From the NCBI GenBank assembly GCA_023247285.1, contig JAHFGU010000002.1, positions 54,085-73,334 of the forward strand: a stretch of 19,250 bases of DNA, written 5' to 3'. Positions 18,401 to 19,250 of the stretch are shown here, in pieces. The first letter of the stretch is position 1. Every line of letters starts with the position of its first letter. Made by a program: the position numbers and the translations under genes. Below the pieces are notes generated by a model. That model saw nothing but the letters and a program-made list of their open reading frames with translations, made no database searches and had not been told where the DNA came from. Source of the stretch: Candidatus Omnitrophota bacterium (lineage in GTDB: Bacteria > Omnitrophota > Koll11 > Aquiviventales > Aquiviventaceae).

Positions 18401-19250
18401 CCTCGTGCAGCACGCGGCCGACGCGCTGCGGGCGACAACGCTGCGCCATCGCGGGCGCCCCCACGACAAACGACTGACCCTCGAAGCGCTGCTCCAAGAC
18501 CCGGCGATCGCCCATGCCCCGGCGCTTGCCGCCTTCCGTCAGGATGTCCGCACCCATCTGACGACCGATCCGTGGTTCGCAATGGCAGCCCCGCCCGGGC
18601 TTGAATGGAACATGTGGGTAGGGATGGTCGTGGTTCTGGCGAGCATCGTGCCGCAGTTCCTCGGATCAACAGGACTCGGAGCCATCCTGGTGGCCATCGG
18701 CCTGGGAATTTTTGCCGGCGGGGATGTGCTGCTGGAAGGCGCAGGCCGCTTGATCCAACGTATCAGGTCCGCCCGCAACGCACCGCGGCCAGGCCCCAGT
18801 GACCTGTCCCATCCAGAAGCGCCCAAGCAAACGCCTGCTGTGGTGGTGTTTTCGGCGCTGAACATCGCTAAGCCTAAAGAAGAGGCCGAATTCTTCAGGG
18901 CAACACAATGGGTGAACGATTTCTTAACTCAGATTGCGCACAGGCTGCATATTCCAGATGATCAGCGGGAGGCGTTTGTCCGCGACGGGTTAGCGCAGCT
19001 TCCTGGACAGCCGGTCGGCGTCCTCATCGACTATGTCCTGGCCCGCTATCTCGCCGCGGGTGGTCACCTGTCAACTCCAGAAGACAGCGGCCCGCCCGGC
19101 ACCCCCCGCCAGCTGCCGTGGAAGCGCCCCAGCGACCCGGCGAGCGGGACCGGTGACCGGTCGCGCGATGGGTTCATCATCGGGTCGGAGGCGCTGCAAG
19201 ATCTCGCGGAGGTTAAGGCGATTGCAGCCTGGATCCTGGATTCTGCCCAC
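3..19250 (+). CDS. Internal fragment of a giant multidomain membrane protein gene (both ends outside the window)
   Basis: I read frame 3 codon by codon and found no stop from base 3 to base 19250, giving 6,416 codons. Domain motifs checked at many points (bases 2688, 4872, 6690, 9546, 10107, 12753, 14736) all fall in this same phase, so there is no frameshift. Recognisable domains in order are: methyltransferase, GH13 amylase family, zinc peptidase (HEFAH), HEAT repeats, subtilisin-like S8, a second zinc peptidase (HELDH) and a GT-B alpha-glucan enzyme. They are separated by pairs of hydrophobic helices and Pro/Ala-rich linkers. No start codon or ribosome binding site can be assigned because the gene begins upstream. 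Genes of this size with this plan are known in Candidatus Omnitrophota; the assignment to that phylum is inference. Two toxin-antitoxin modules lie antisense inside it. Confidence 0.96.
477..938 (+). other. Membrane bundle of about four transmembrane helices
   Basis: Four hydrophobic stretches of helix length can be seen: codons 159-182 (FLPALMAQAVITALLLLSAD), 194-226 (with LTGIMGLTQLGAIVLLPFAT), 259-283 and 285-311 (ending LVFSALVALALWGA). They are followed by a strongly basic stretch (RHRRHNRRQRE), as expected for a cytoplasmic flank under the positive-inside rule. An even number of helices would keep the flanking soluble parts on one side. Helix boundaries are by eye. Confidence 0.75.
1053..1118 (+). 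other. Internal Tat-signal-like segment (RRQFL plus Ala/Val-rich helix)
   Basis: Codons 353-354 are a twin arginine in the context VLRRQFLAAATAVAAAGVAA, which matches the RRxFL core of twin-arginine signal peptides. A moderately hydrophobic Ala/Val stretch follows and ends in small residues. It sits deep inside the giant protein rather than at an N-terminus. It may be a relic of an exported protein that was fused in, or simply a membrane helix with a basic flank. Confidence 0.45.
1119..2114 (+). other. Helical soluble domain of unknown function
   Basis: About 330 codons, rich in predicted helices (FLTRAFEELRHDHYLPEVDA, FEALEQVRQRFETFRRRLQA, RALTSLHELWNFVVNQEEGE). It lies between the Tat-like segment and membrane hairpin A. 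Position after an export-like signal suggests it may be extracytoplasmic. I do not recognise a family, and no obvious metal- or nucleotide-binding motif is visible. Base composition is like that of the neighbours. Confidence 0.5.
2115..2315 (+). repeat. Linker/hairpin repeat, copy A (pairs with 6102-6299)
   Basis: 67 codons that recur at 6102-6299 with 8 substitutions and one in-frame 3-base deletion (about 96% identical DNA, counted by eye). It encodes a short linker (LTPELPPQLGRRGFLRG), an amphipathic stretch and the first membrane helix of the hairpin, ending in NWSLTLGGGPV. Both copies are direct and in the same codon phase. A diverged third version is at 10980-11130. Confidence 0.93.
2217..2396 (+). 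other. Membrane hairpin A (two helices)
   Basis: The first helix (VTAASLSILLIGAYLAHGVV) comes from repeat A. It is followed by a short polar loop (TGNWSLTLGGGPVQ) and a second hydrophobic helix (AIWLVGSLVTVLMVPMAV). It joins the unknown helical domain to the methyltransferase-like domain and should return the chain to the same side of the membrane. Confidence 0.75.
2448..3224 (+). other. SAM-dependent methyltransferase-like domain
   Basis: This is a class I (Rossmann-fold) methyltransferase pattern. Motif I is HVFVDLGSGSGVVGL, with Asp at codon 896 and the GSGSG loop. It is followed by an acidic residue ending strand 2 (RVIAVDHSP, Asp codon 920) and a motif-IV-like ANVDHP (Asn codon 985) where N(P/I)PY/F-type motifs sit in N- and protein-methylating enzymes. 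A leading segment (EQLKAVGIAPEQAIRVSDLR) resembles the pre-core region of such enzymes. Substrate cannot be told, and the ANVDHP motif is unusual, so activity is uncertain. It lies between hairpin A and the helical region that leads into the GH13 domain. Confidence 0.68.
3240..4109 (+). other. Helical, partly TPR-like region before the amylase domain, function unknown
   Basis: About 290 codons of Ala/Leu/Arg-rich helices. The start looks like tetratricopeptide repeats (LAEARRLAETGQKARAEALL, then AVAALDDALRLHPHRYLEHR), which fits a protein-interaction scaffold. The rest (about 3600-4100) is helical without a family I recognise. It leads into the starch-binding-like fold. Confidence 0.45.
4110..4337 (+). 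other. Starch-binding-like beta domain (CBM48/E-set type) in front of the GH13 domain
   Basis: The pattern of a W-rich strand, a hydrophobic strand and then ELHYKFRLLLERQGRTYGDL, with an Arg-rich turn before SVITV, resembles the domain that precedes branching enzymes and maltosyltransferases. In those enzymes it carries YKF and a following D/N-R motif. Such domains bind alpha-glucan. The assignment rests on position and this one motif, so it is moderate. Confidence 0.5.
4344..5693 (+). other. GH13 alpha-amylase-family glycoside hydrolase domain
   Basis: The four conserved regions of family GH13 occur in order. Region I is IYDAVLGHTD (codons 1559-1568; usual form DxVxNH). Region II is TTIRADQAG with the nucleophile Asp at codon 1624. 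Region III is FRIIAEWED with the acid/base Glu at codon 1647. Region IV is LLFWDNQDEN with the stabilising Asp at codon 1710, where the usual form is NHD. An early barrel signature (FASPIQWLTANLRRLRDEDG, then SPYAPAAFTSPYGT) and a C-terminal beta-sandwich (VLITNLANRPKTIGVTLPG) complete the enzyme. The family hydrolyses or transfers alpha-1,4/1,6 glucosidic bonds. The three acidic residues are present, but the His residues of regions I and IV are altered, so specificity or activity may differ. A membrane hairpin follows. Confidence 0.78.
5769..5909 (+). other. Membrane hairpin after the GH13 domain
   Basis: Two adjacent hydrophobic helices (WTFVTLAFGAFFVVAGLLPV and AGLASLMLGAVIVAIPFWAG) are separated by a short TGTGWF turn and followed by a basic stretch (KLRLRGR). 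It separates the amylase domain from proline-rich linker D. Confidence 0.8.
5958..6113 (+). repeat. Proline/alanine-rich linker repeat, copy D (pairs with 12045-12200)
   Basis: 52 codons encoding a disordered linker (PATRRPEPPPHPPARGKSDP, then GTDTFAQGPPAQQGH). The same 156 bases recur at 12045-12200 with about 11 substitutions and no indel, direct and in the same codon phase. Its 3' end overlaps the start of repeat B by 12 bases, so the linker and hairpin form a composite cassette here. Confidence 0.93.
6102..6299 (+). repeat. Linker/hairpin repeat, copy B (pairs with 2115-2315)
   Basis: Second copy of repeat A, 66 codons, lacking one glycine codon. Most differences are synonymous third-base changes. 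This suggests the duplication is fairly recent and that the protein sequence is kept. Confidence 0.93.
6201..6392 (+). other. Membrane hairpin B (two helices)
   Basis: The first helix is identical to that of hairpin A except for one residue. The second (WLIGSAFAILLATLIFSPLV) is unrelated to the second helix of A, so the repeat unit ends inside the loop. A basic FFRSQ flank follows, and the HEFAH zinc-peptidase-like domain starts right after. Confidence 0.78.
6432..7010 (+). other. Zinc metallopeptidase-like domain with HEFAH motif
   Basis: The zincin motif LLIHEFAHRL has metal-binding His at codons 2230 and 2234 and catalytic Glu at codon 2231. About 40 residues downstream SPTEYVAELVAF supplies a possible third ligand Glu (codon 2274 or 2278). 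That spacing and the E-x-x-x-E shape recall gluzincins of the anthrax-lethal-factor type, in which a helix with the Glu ligand follows the HExxH helix. The family cleaves peptide bonds using Zn2+. The domain is about 190 residues long and is held between hairpin B and a further membrane region. Substrate is unknown; self-processing of the giant protein is possible but not shown. Confidence 0.68.
7014..7445 (+). other. Membrane region with two to four helices
   Basis: Hydrophobic stretches are visible at 7014-7136 (LGTGLVHLGVVAWM and AMLLVAGLGAPFVSAWM), about 7200-7270 (LPAIVAIPIGLLGGLGDIVS) and 7368-7445 (IVGTLRMALPLIVVLGLVIM). The middle one could be amphipathic rather than membrane-spanning, so helix number and topology are uncertain. 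Confidence 0.65.
7446..7769 (+). other. Helical segment after the membrane region
   Basis: About 100 codons of amphipathic helices (LKQADAIPRIEAQLVASIAD, DPEIRHQIAVAAVTQPEQAD), loosely like HEAT or armadillo repeats. No catalytic motif is visible. It connects to the beta-rich region. Confidence 0.4.
7770..8740 (+). other. Beta-rich region, possibly two tandem jelly-roll (carbohydrate-binding-like) domains
   Basis: Strand-rich sequence with fewer Ala/Arg residues than its surroundings. Two halves end alike. The first is VVSVSLDDFRAQF, then VQTIFIEIAEV and TITAIEFVKRP. The second is QTIHISLSEAV, then LNVVHFRFFGPEGSG and VLIEKIELIPLV. The pattern of a [V/I]SL strand, a hydrophobic strand and a closing I-E-[F/L] strand is what carbohydrate-binding jelly rolls often show. 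I cannot assign a CBM family. It lies between membrane regions in a protein that also carries alpha-glucan enzymes. Confidence 0.45.
8862..9161 (+). other. Membrane region containing hairpin F plus a third helix
   Basis: Helices: LTLGLGVAIALVGGTAYALL, then a polar loop (GHLEALREALAFP), then TVLLGFWAGLGVMMAAWCTG. After basic residues (KWMRR) comes a third helix (CVVGAAVILGMVVGRSV). With three helices, the HEAT and subtilisin domains that follow would lie on the opposite side from the beta-rich domain. They would return via the single helix at 10251-10322. Confidence 0.7.
8925..8978 (+). repeat. Hairpin-loop repeat, copy F (pairs with 11844-11897)
   Basis: 18 codons (YALLTGHLEALREALAFP) that recur at 11844-11897 with a single synonymous difference (ctg versus ttg), direct and in the same codon phase. 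The repeat ends abruptly after the proline codon. Confidence 0.9.
9180..9480 (+). other. HEAT-like repeats (PBS-lyase type)
   Basis: Two to three helical repeats of the pattern seen in PBS-lyase HEAT proteins: LLQLVQSDPDETVRAAASAG, LGAWRDPQSIDTLLEAFRRD, then PSVNVRTAAWEALGGFDP. The D-x-x-x-x-V-R-x-A-A signature occurs twice. Such repeats form protein-binding scaffolds. They directly precede the subtilisin-like domain and may position it or its substrate. Confidence 0.6.
9522..10220 (+). other. Subtilisin-family serine protease domain (peptidase S8), triad intact
   Basis: All S8 landmarks are present in order. The Asp is in VTLVIWDYAD (codon 3182), His in NTHGDAVRGQ (codon 3199), a VVNLSLGG substrate strand, the oxyanion Asn in VFVVSAGNDH (codon 3294) and the Ser in VVGTSVASPKVAAAL (codon 3369). 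The domain is about 230 residues and the Asp-His spacing is short, as in compact subtilases. The family hydrolyses peptide bonds, usually outside the cytoplasm. I see no propeptide. HEAT-like repeats come before and one membrane helix after. Because nearby linkers are long and disordered, cleavage of the giant protein itself is conceivable. Confidence 0.85.
10170..10637 (-). pseudogene. Truncated PIN-domain toxin (VapC-like, PIN family), antisense to the giant gene
   Basis: Read on the minus strand from a GTG at 10637 this gives RAVIDTNVFITALLHGKAPR, then SDEMLAELLDVLSRPEFRR, then VRVCRDPDE. That is the order of the first three acidic motifs of PIN-domain ribonucleases of type II toxin-antitoxin systems. 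The family should continue with a segment carrying the last catalytic Asp (a GDKDLL-like motif). Instead, from about 10364 the frame runs into the antisense of the giant gene's membrane helix and protease tail, ending at a TGA at 10170. The toxin has therefore lost roughly its last quarter and is probably inactive. It overlaps the antitoxin gene by 20 bases, typical of translational coupling. An alternative TTG start lies at 10649. Confidence 0.82.
10251..10322 (+). other. Membrane helix after the protease domain
   Basis: A single hydrophobic stretch (GFLPLLFASLLSGAVLWALA) after a basic flank (WRAGLLGR). It ends about 40 bases before the point where homology to the antisense PIN toxin begins, so the toxin-antitoxin DNA sits directly behind a membrane helix. 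Confidence 0.75.
10618..10884 (-). CDS. Antitoxin partner of the PIN toxin, antisense to the giant gene
   Basis: 88 codons from ATG at 10884 to TGA at 10618. The protein is small, charged and helical (QMEHLTDQLVEQLDLPAKLR, RQTRRARWEPLVQRMRRRFA, ending in an Arg-rich tail). This is the form of the small proteins usually encoded just upstream of PIN-family toxins. AGG lies 5 bases before the ATG as a weak Shine-Dalgarno, and a sigma70-like promoter is just upstream. Its 3' end overlaps the toxin start. Family assignment rests on position and general form rather than a diagnostic motif. Although the toxin is broken, the antitoxin frame is complete; orphan antitoxins can persist as repressors or neutralise related toxins (inference). 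Confidence 0.65.
   Translation of the reverse strand: MKRPVELDLPAKQMEHLTDQLVEQLDLPAKLRLAEKLNRQTRRARWEPLVQRMRRRFAAHPLSAGEIRRICEAVRQERFERRRAAGRH
10894..10922 (-). promoter_or_regulatory. Sigma70-like promoter of the PIN toxin-antitoxin module
   Basis: On the minus strand: TTGACG (10922-10917), a 17-base spacer, then TATCCT (10899-10894). The -10 box ends 9 bases before the antitoxin ATG at 10884, so the transcript would have a very short leader. Match to consensus is 5/6 and 4/6. Confidence 0.5.
11034..11237 (+). other. Membrane hairpin C (diverged relative of hairpins A and B)
   Basis: SVALSILVVGGYLVHGVVTG followed by DWSLTLETG closely resembles the first helix and loop of A and B at the protein level, but not at high DNA identity. 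It is preceded by TRRQILMRLRANRSG, matching the RRGFLRG...WLRANSRG flank of A and B. One or two further hydrophobic helices follow (LLGGSLVGLLGWLTGGALLG, ELLVSLFVAGG). It ends exactly where the antisense antitoxin gene of the second module ends. Confidence 0.72.
11238..11468 (-). CDS. brnA: CopG/BrnA-type antitoxin, antisense to the giant gene
   Basis: 76 codons from ATG at 11468 to TAA at 11238. The N-terminus MSSRIPKFRSREEERQFW followed by LTHDITDFWGEL matches the signature of CopG-family antitoxins of the BrnA group (IPKF...EEERxFWxTHDxTDY/FW). A C-terminal region (MQTVRLTTIELHLLHGLLAK) follows where the ribbon-helix-helix DNA-binding part sits; it is somewhat atypical. The ATG follows the toxin's TAG with no gap, so translation is probably coupled. 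In brnTA systems the toxin gene comes first and the antitoxin both neutralises it and represses the operon, as the order here would allow. Gene and promoter look complete. Confidence 0.8.
   Translation of the reverse strand: MSSRIPKFRSREEERQFWLTHDITDFWGELAPVRVRFRTPRRMQTVRLTTIELHLLHGLLAKLTTAKRLAAHARKS
11469..11732 (-). CDS. brnT: BrnT-family ribonuclease toxin, antisense to the giant gene
   Basis: 87 residues from GTG at 11732 to TAG at 11469, about the family's usual length. EWDDDTVEHLAKHGVHPEEA is the typical BrnT opening (W-D...N/K-x-x-K-H-G-V...E-A). It is followed by a GRYLVLGQSGSGRYLTVIVE strand pair and ends in IVTARDMTEHERRAYLRR, matching the family's conserved I-I-S/T-A-R-x-x-x-x-x-E-R-x-x-Y end. 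BrnT proteins are RelE-like ribonucleases that stop translation. The frame could be extended upstream to 12152, but those residues are only the shadow of the giant gene's linker and hairpin, so I chose the GTG that fits family length and lies just behind the promoter. No frameshift or stop breaks it; it appears functional. Confidence 0.84.
   Translation of the reverse strand: MRILALEWDDDTVEHLAKHGVHPEEAAQACRGRPYVLRTRGGRYLVLGQSGSGRYLTVIVESLGGGNAKIVTARDMTEHERRAYLRR
11739..11767 (-). promoter_or_regulatory. Sigma70-like promoter of the brnTA-type module
   Basis: On the minus strand: TTGACG (11767-11762), a 17-base spacer, TACACT (11744-11739). The -10 box ends 6 bases before the GTG at 11732, so transcription would start at or next to the start codon. 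No Shine-Dalgarno is visible. This suggests a leaderless toxin mRNA. Confidence 0.55.
11802..12002 (+). other. Membrane hairpin G (two helices)
   Basis: The first helix is LFPAFLLAAAGLLYALL. The loop GHLEALREALAFPAGMP contains repeat G, and the second helix is GPMGWLAWWIAASVVGALVR. It has the same plan as hairpin F, with diverged helices around a near-identical loop. Linker E follows. Confidence 0.78.
11844..11897 (+). repeat. Hairpin-loop repeat, copy G (pairs with 8925-8978)
   Basis: Second copy of the 18-codon repeat, one synonymous difference from copy F. The 2.9 kb between the copies holds the HEAT and S8 domains and both toxin-antitoxin modules. Confidence 0.9.
12045..12200 (+). repeat. 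Proline/alanine-rich linker repeat, copy E (pairs with 5958-6113)
   Basis: Second copy of linker D: 156 bases, about 11 substitutions, no indel. Unlike D it is not followed by the A/B hairpin; the sequence diverges after GASPS into the lead of the HELDH domain. The end of the shared block therefore marks a recombination-like junction. Confidence 0.93.
12396..13140 (+). other. Zinc metallopeptidase-like domain with HELDH motif
   Basis: AVFHELDHAAFG gives the HExxH helix (His codons 4251 and 4255, Glu 4252). An acidic helix downstream (GAEASADAEADVRVHARAIR) offers a third ligand Glu or Asp (Glu codons 4264 and 4270). A helical N-terminal part (ERVLLRAGPAMDEALARLDA) precedes it and a Trp-rich helical tail follows (VSPAERESWRGWSDADLLAG). 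The family is unclear. The motif context differs from the HEFAH domain at 6690, so the two are not recent duplicates. The domain leads directly into the GT-B domain without a membrane helix between them. Confidence 0.58.
13494..15210 (+). other. GT-B alpha-glucan glycosyltransferase/phosphorylase-like domain (GT5/GT35 type)
   Basis: Landmarks of bacterial starch synthases and alpha-glucan phosphorylases occur in order. A KGGLGWVE loop (codons 4512-4519) comes after AYHIAAEG. IIHTNEWHTALLNVYL (His 4654, His 4659) is midway between the HDWxTA of GT5 and the NEGHxAF of GT35. Then come AFTTHTYKNRKWFP (TTHTP...F of GT35), VTNGTDLEW (TNGVH/NGID), GHIGRMTPEKFNMT (R-x-T-x-x-K; Arg 4912, Lys 4917) and a closing SGANEATEIAGSAAG (from codon 5001). 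In GT35 the last motif carries the PLP-binding Lys (SGTSGMKA), which is absent here. Members build or phosphorolyse alpha-1,4-glucan. The domain may be a diverged or inactive phosphorylase, or a PLP-independent transferase. Confidence 0.66.
15354..15645 (+). other. C-terminal beta domain of the GT-B module
   Basis: A strand-rich segment (VTLRQGIPVDDVSVDLLTAS, VPMHLTHSRQDGGFTHAYYQ, KHEVIPRARTGMDSLGD, ERVEVSHP). Its pattern of DDV-x-V-[E/D]-L, a PM strand, a Y-x-A strand and a P-R strand resembles the C-terminal domain of TIGR02094-type alpha-glucan phosphorylases and of maltosyltransferases. It supports the GT35-like reading of the preceding domain. Confidence 0.5.
15732..16094 (+). other. Membrane region with about four helices
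   Basis: Helices: WAYALIAVVEGLAVGGMAAL; FALTTLVTFGTFFCLLLIAH; SLIASTSLLGAPLLAQAWW; and WIPLLAGILLAVIPHLLLDI. An even count again returns the chain to the side it came from. The GT-B module lies before it and an unknown domain after. Confidence 0.75.
16098..16640 (+). other. Soluble linker segment with one possible membrane helix, function unknown
   Basis: It starts polar (YSSEDILDYAKIFHGIRQYG), has one moderately hydrophobic stretch at about 16341-16415 (FLITLAAQLYTTGYAIFAVL) followed by basic WRKGRHRG, then a polar run. I recognise no family. If the stretch spans the membrane, the following domain would switch sides. Confidence 0.4.
16641..17850 (+). other. Large soluble domain of unknown function
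   Basis: About 400 codons. It begins with alternating strands and helices (IKTVIVPEPLLQIAKVAFAI, DPRIEVISVPFIRRSLAWN) and continues with Ala/Leu-rich helices and a conserved-looking core (RGGRSIALDIGLHLHPAPY, EALEREVLHRYFADDVPNEA). No HExxH, P-loop, Rossmann or glycosidase motif is visible. It ends in a Pro-rich linker (LLPPAPQQPPGQR) before the next hairpin. Confidence 0.45.
17880..18038 (+). other. Membrane hairpin (two helices)
   Basis: LVTGLLALMGFAIGFAPAVL and AAVAGGAGAIYLAELLLWLW, separated by a GGDGHWPWW turn and followed by a basic flank. The DNA here is extremely GC-rich compared with the rest of the window. Confidence 0.78.
18042..18605 (+). other. Arg/Ala-rich helical segment between two hairpins, function unknown
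   Basis: About 185 codons of basic, Ala/Leu-rich helices (ALLRTALEAARDFRETWSLQ, WRTQRHLARLRAQTQALLLA, AALRQDV-like helices near the end). Probably a coiled or helical connector. The first part may contain a short hydrophobic stretch (AWWWFPLAG). No family is recognised. Confidence 0.4.
18612..18740 (+). other. Membrane hairpin (two helices)
   Basis: MWVGMVVVLASIVPQFLG and LGAILVAIGLGIFAGGDVLL with a short STG turn, followed by a basic flank (RLIQRIRSARN). It is the last membrane element in the window. Confidence 0.78.
18741..19250 (+). other. Trailing soluble segment of the giant protein, continues past the window
   Basis: A Pro-rich linker, then a mixed domain start (TPAVVVFSALNIAKPKEEAE, RATQWVNDFLTQIAHRLHIP) and another Pro/Gly/Asp-rich linker (SGPPGTPRQLPWKRPSDPAS) before the frame leaves the window still open. 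Function unknown. Confidence 0.45.

Noticed and set aside
3..19250. tRNA, rRNA, CRISPR array, insertion-sequence transposase or integrase
   Set aside because: I looked for tRNA-like and rRNA-like blocks, regularly spaced short repeats and transposase motifs on both strands and saw none. The repeats present are coding linker cassettes.

Overview
The window contains no ordinary gene boundary on the + strand. One reading frame (codons starting at positions 3, 6, 9 and so on) stays open from base 3 to base 19250. That is 6,416 consecutive sense codons with neither the true start nor the stop in view. The DNA is GC-rich and the frame encodes recognisable domains along its length, so this is an internal slice of a single giant gene. 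Such architectures, with many soluble enzyme domains separated by membrane hairpins, are known from giant genes of Candidatus Omnitrophota. I infer that kind of host, but no marker gene here proves it.

Layout of the giant protein, left to right: an unknown N-proximal part and a four-helix membrane bundle (about 3-940); a Tat-signal-like segment and an unknown helical domain (1053-2110); membrane hairpin A (2115-2396); a SAM methyltransferase-like domain (2448-3224); a helical region and a starch-binding-like fold leading into a GH13 alpha-amylase-family domain (3240-5693); a membrane hairpin, proline-rich linker D and hairpin B (5769-6392); an HEFAH zinc-peptidase-like domain (6432-7010); membrane helices (7014-7445); a beta-rich region (7770-8740); membrane helices including hairpin F (8862-9161); HEAT-like repeats and a subtilisin-family protease with its catalytic residues intact (9180-10220); a membrane helix; hairpin C; hairpin G and linker E (to 12200); an HELDH zinc-peptidase-like domain (12396-13140); a GT-B alpha-glucan glycosyltransferase/phosphorylase-like domain with a C-terminal beta domain (13494-15645); a four-helix membrane region (15732-16094); a large unknown domain (16641-17850); and two further hairpins with unknown soluble pieces up to the window edge.

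The most unusual content lies on the opposite strand. Between the subtilisin domain and the HELDH domain are two toxin-antitoxin modules, both reading antisense to the giant gene. The first (about 10360-10922) is an antitoxin plus a PIN-domain toxin that has lost its last quarter. The second (11238-11767) is an apparently intact BrnT/CopG-antitoxin (brnTA-type) pair with a TAG/ATG junction. Each has a good sigma70-like promoter (TTGACG, 17-bp spacer, -10 box) directly in front of it. The giant frame passes through both modules without a stop, so about 190 and 178 residues of the giant protein are the antisense translation of toxin-antitoxin genes. Three of the four antisense genes are exactly codon-aligned with the giant frame. 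In that phase only TTA, CTA or TCA codons in the antisense genes would create a stop, and those genes use none.

The membrane/linker cassettes are duplicated at the DNA level (A/B about 96%, D/E about 93%, F/G nearly identical). Every pair is in the same orientation and the same codon phase. Both toxin-antitoxin modules lie inside the intervals bounded by D-E and by F-G. Recombination between repeats would delete or swap domains in frame and would also remove the modules. This suggests, as inference, that an addiction module could stabilise a repeat-rich giant gene. Functionally, the mix of alpha-glucan enzymes, three proteases and many membrane hairpins suggests a very large membrane-tethered machine acting on glycans and proteins at the cell surface or on a partner cell. 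That role is inference.
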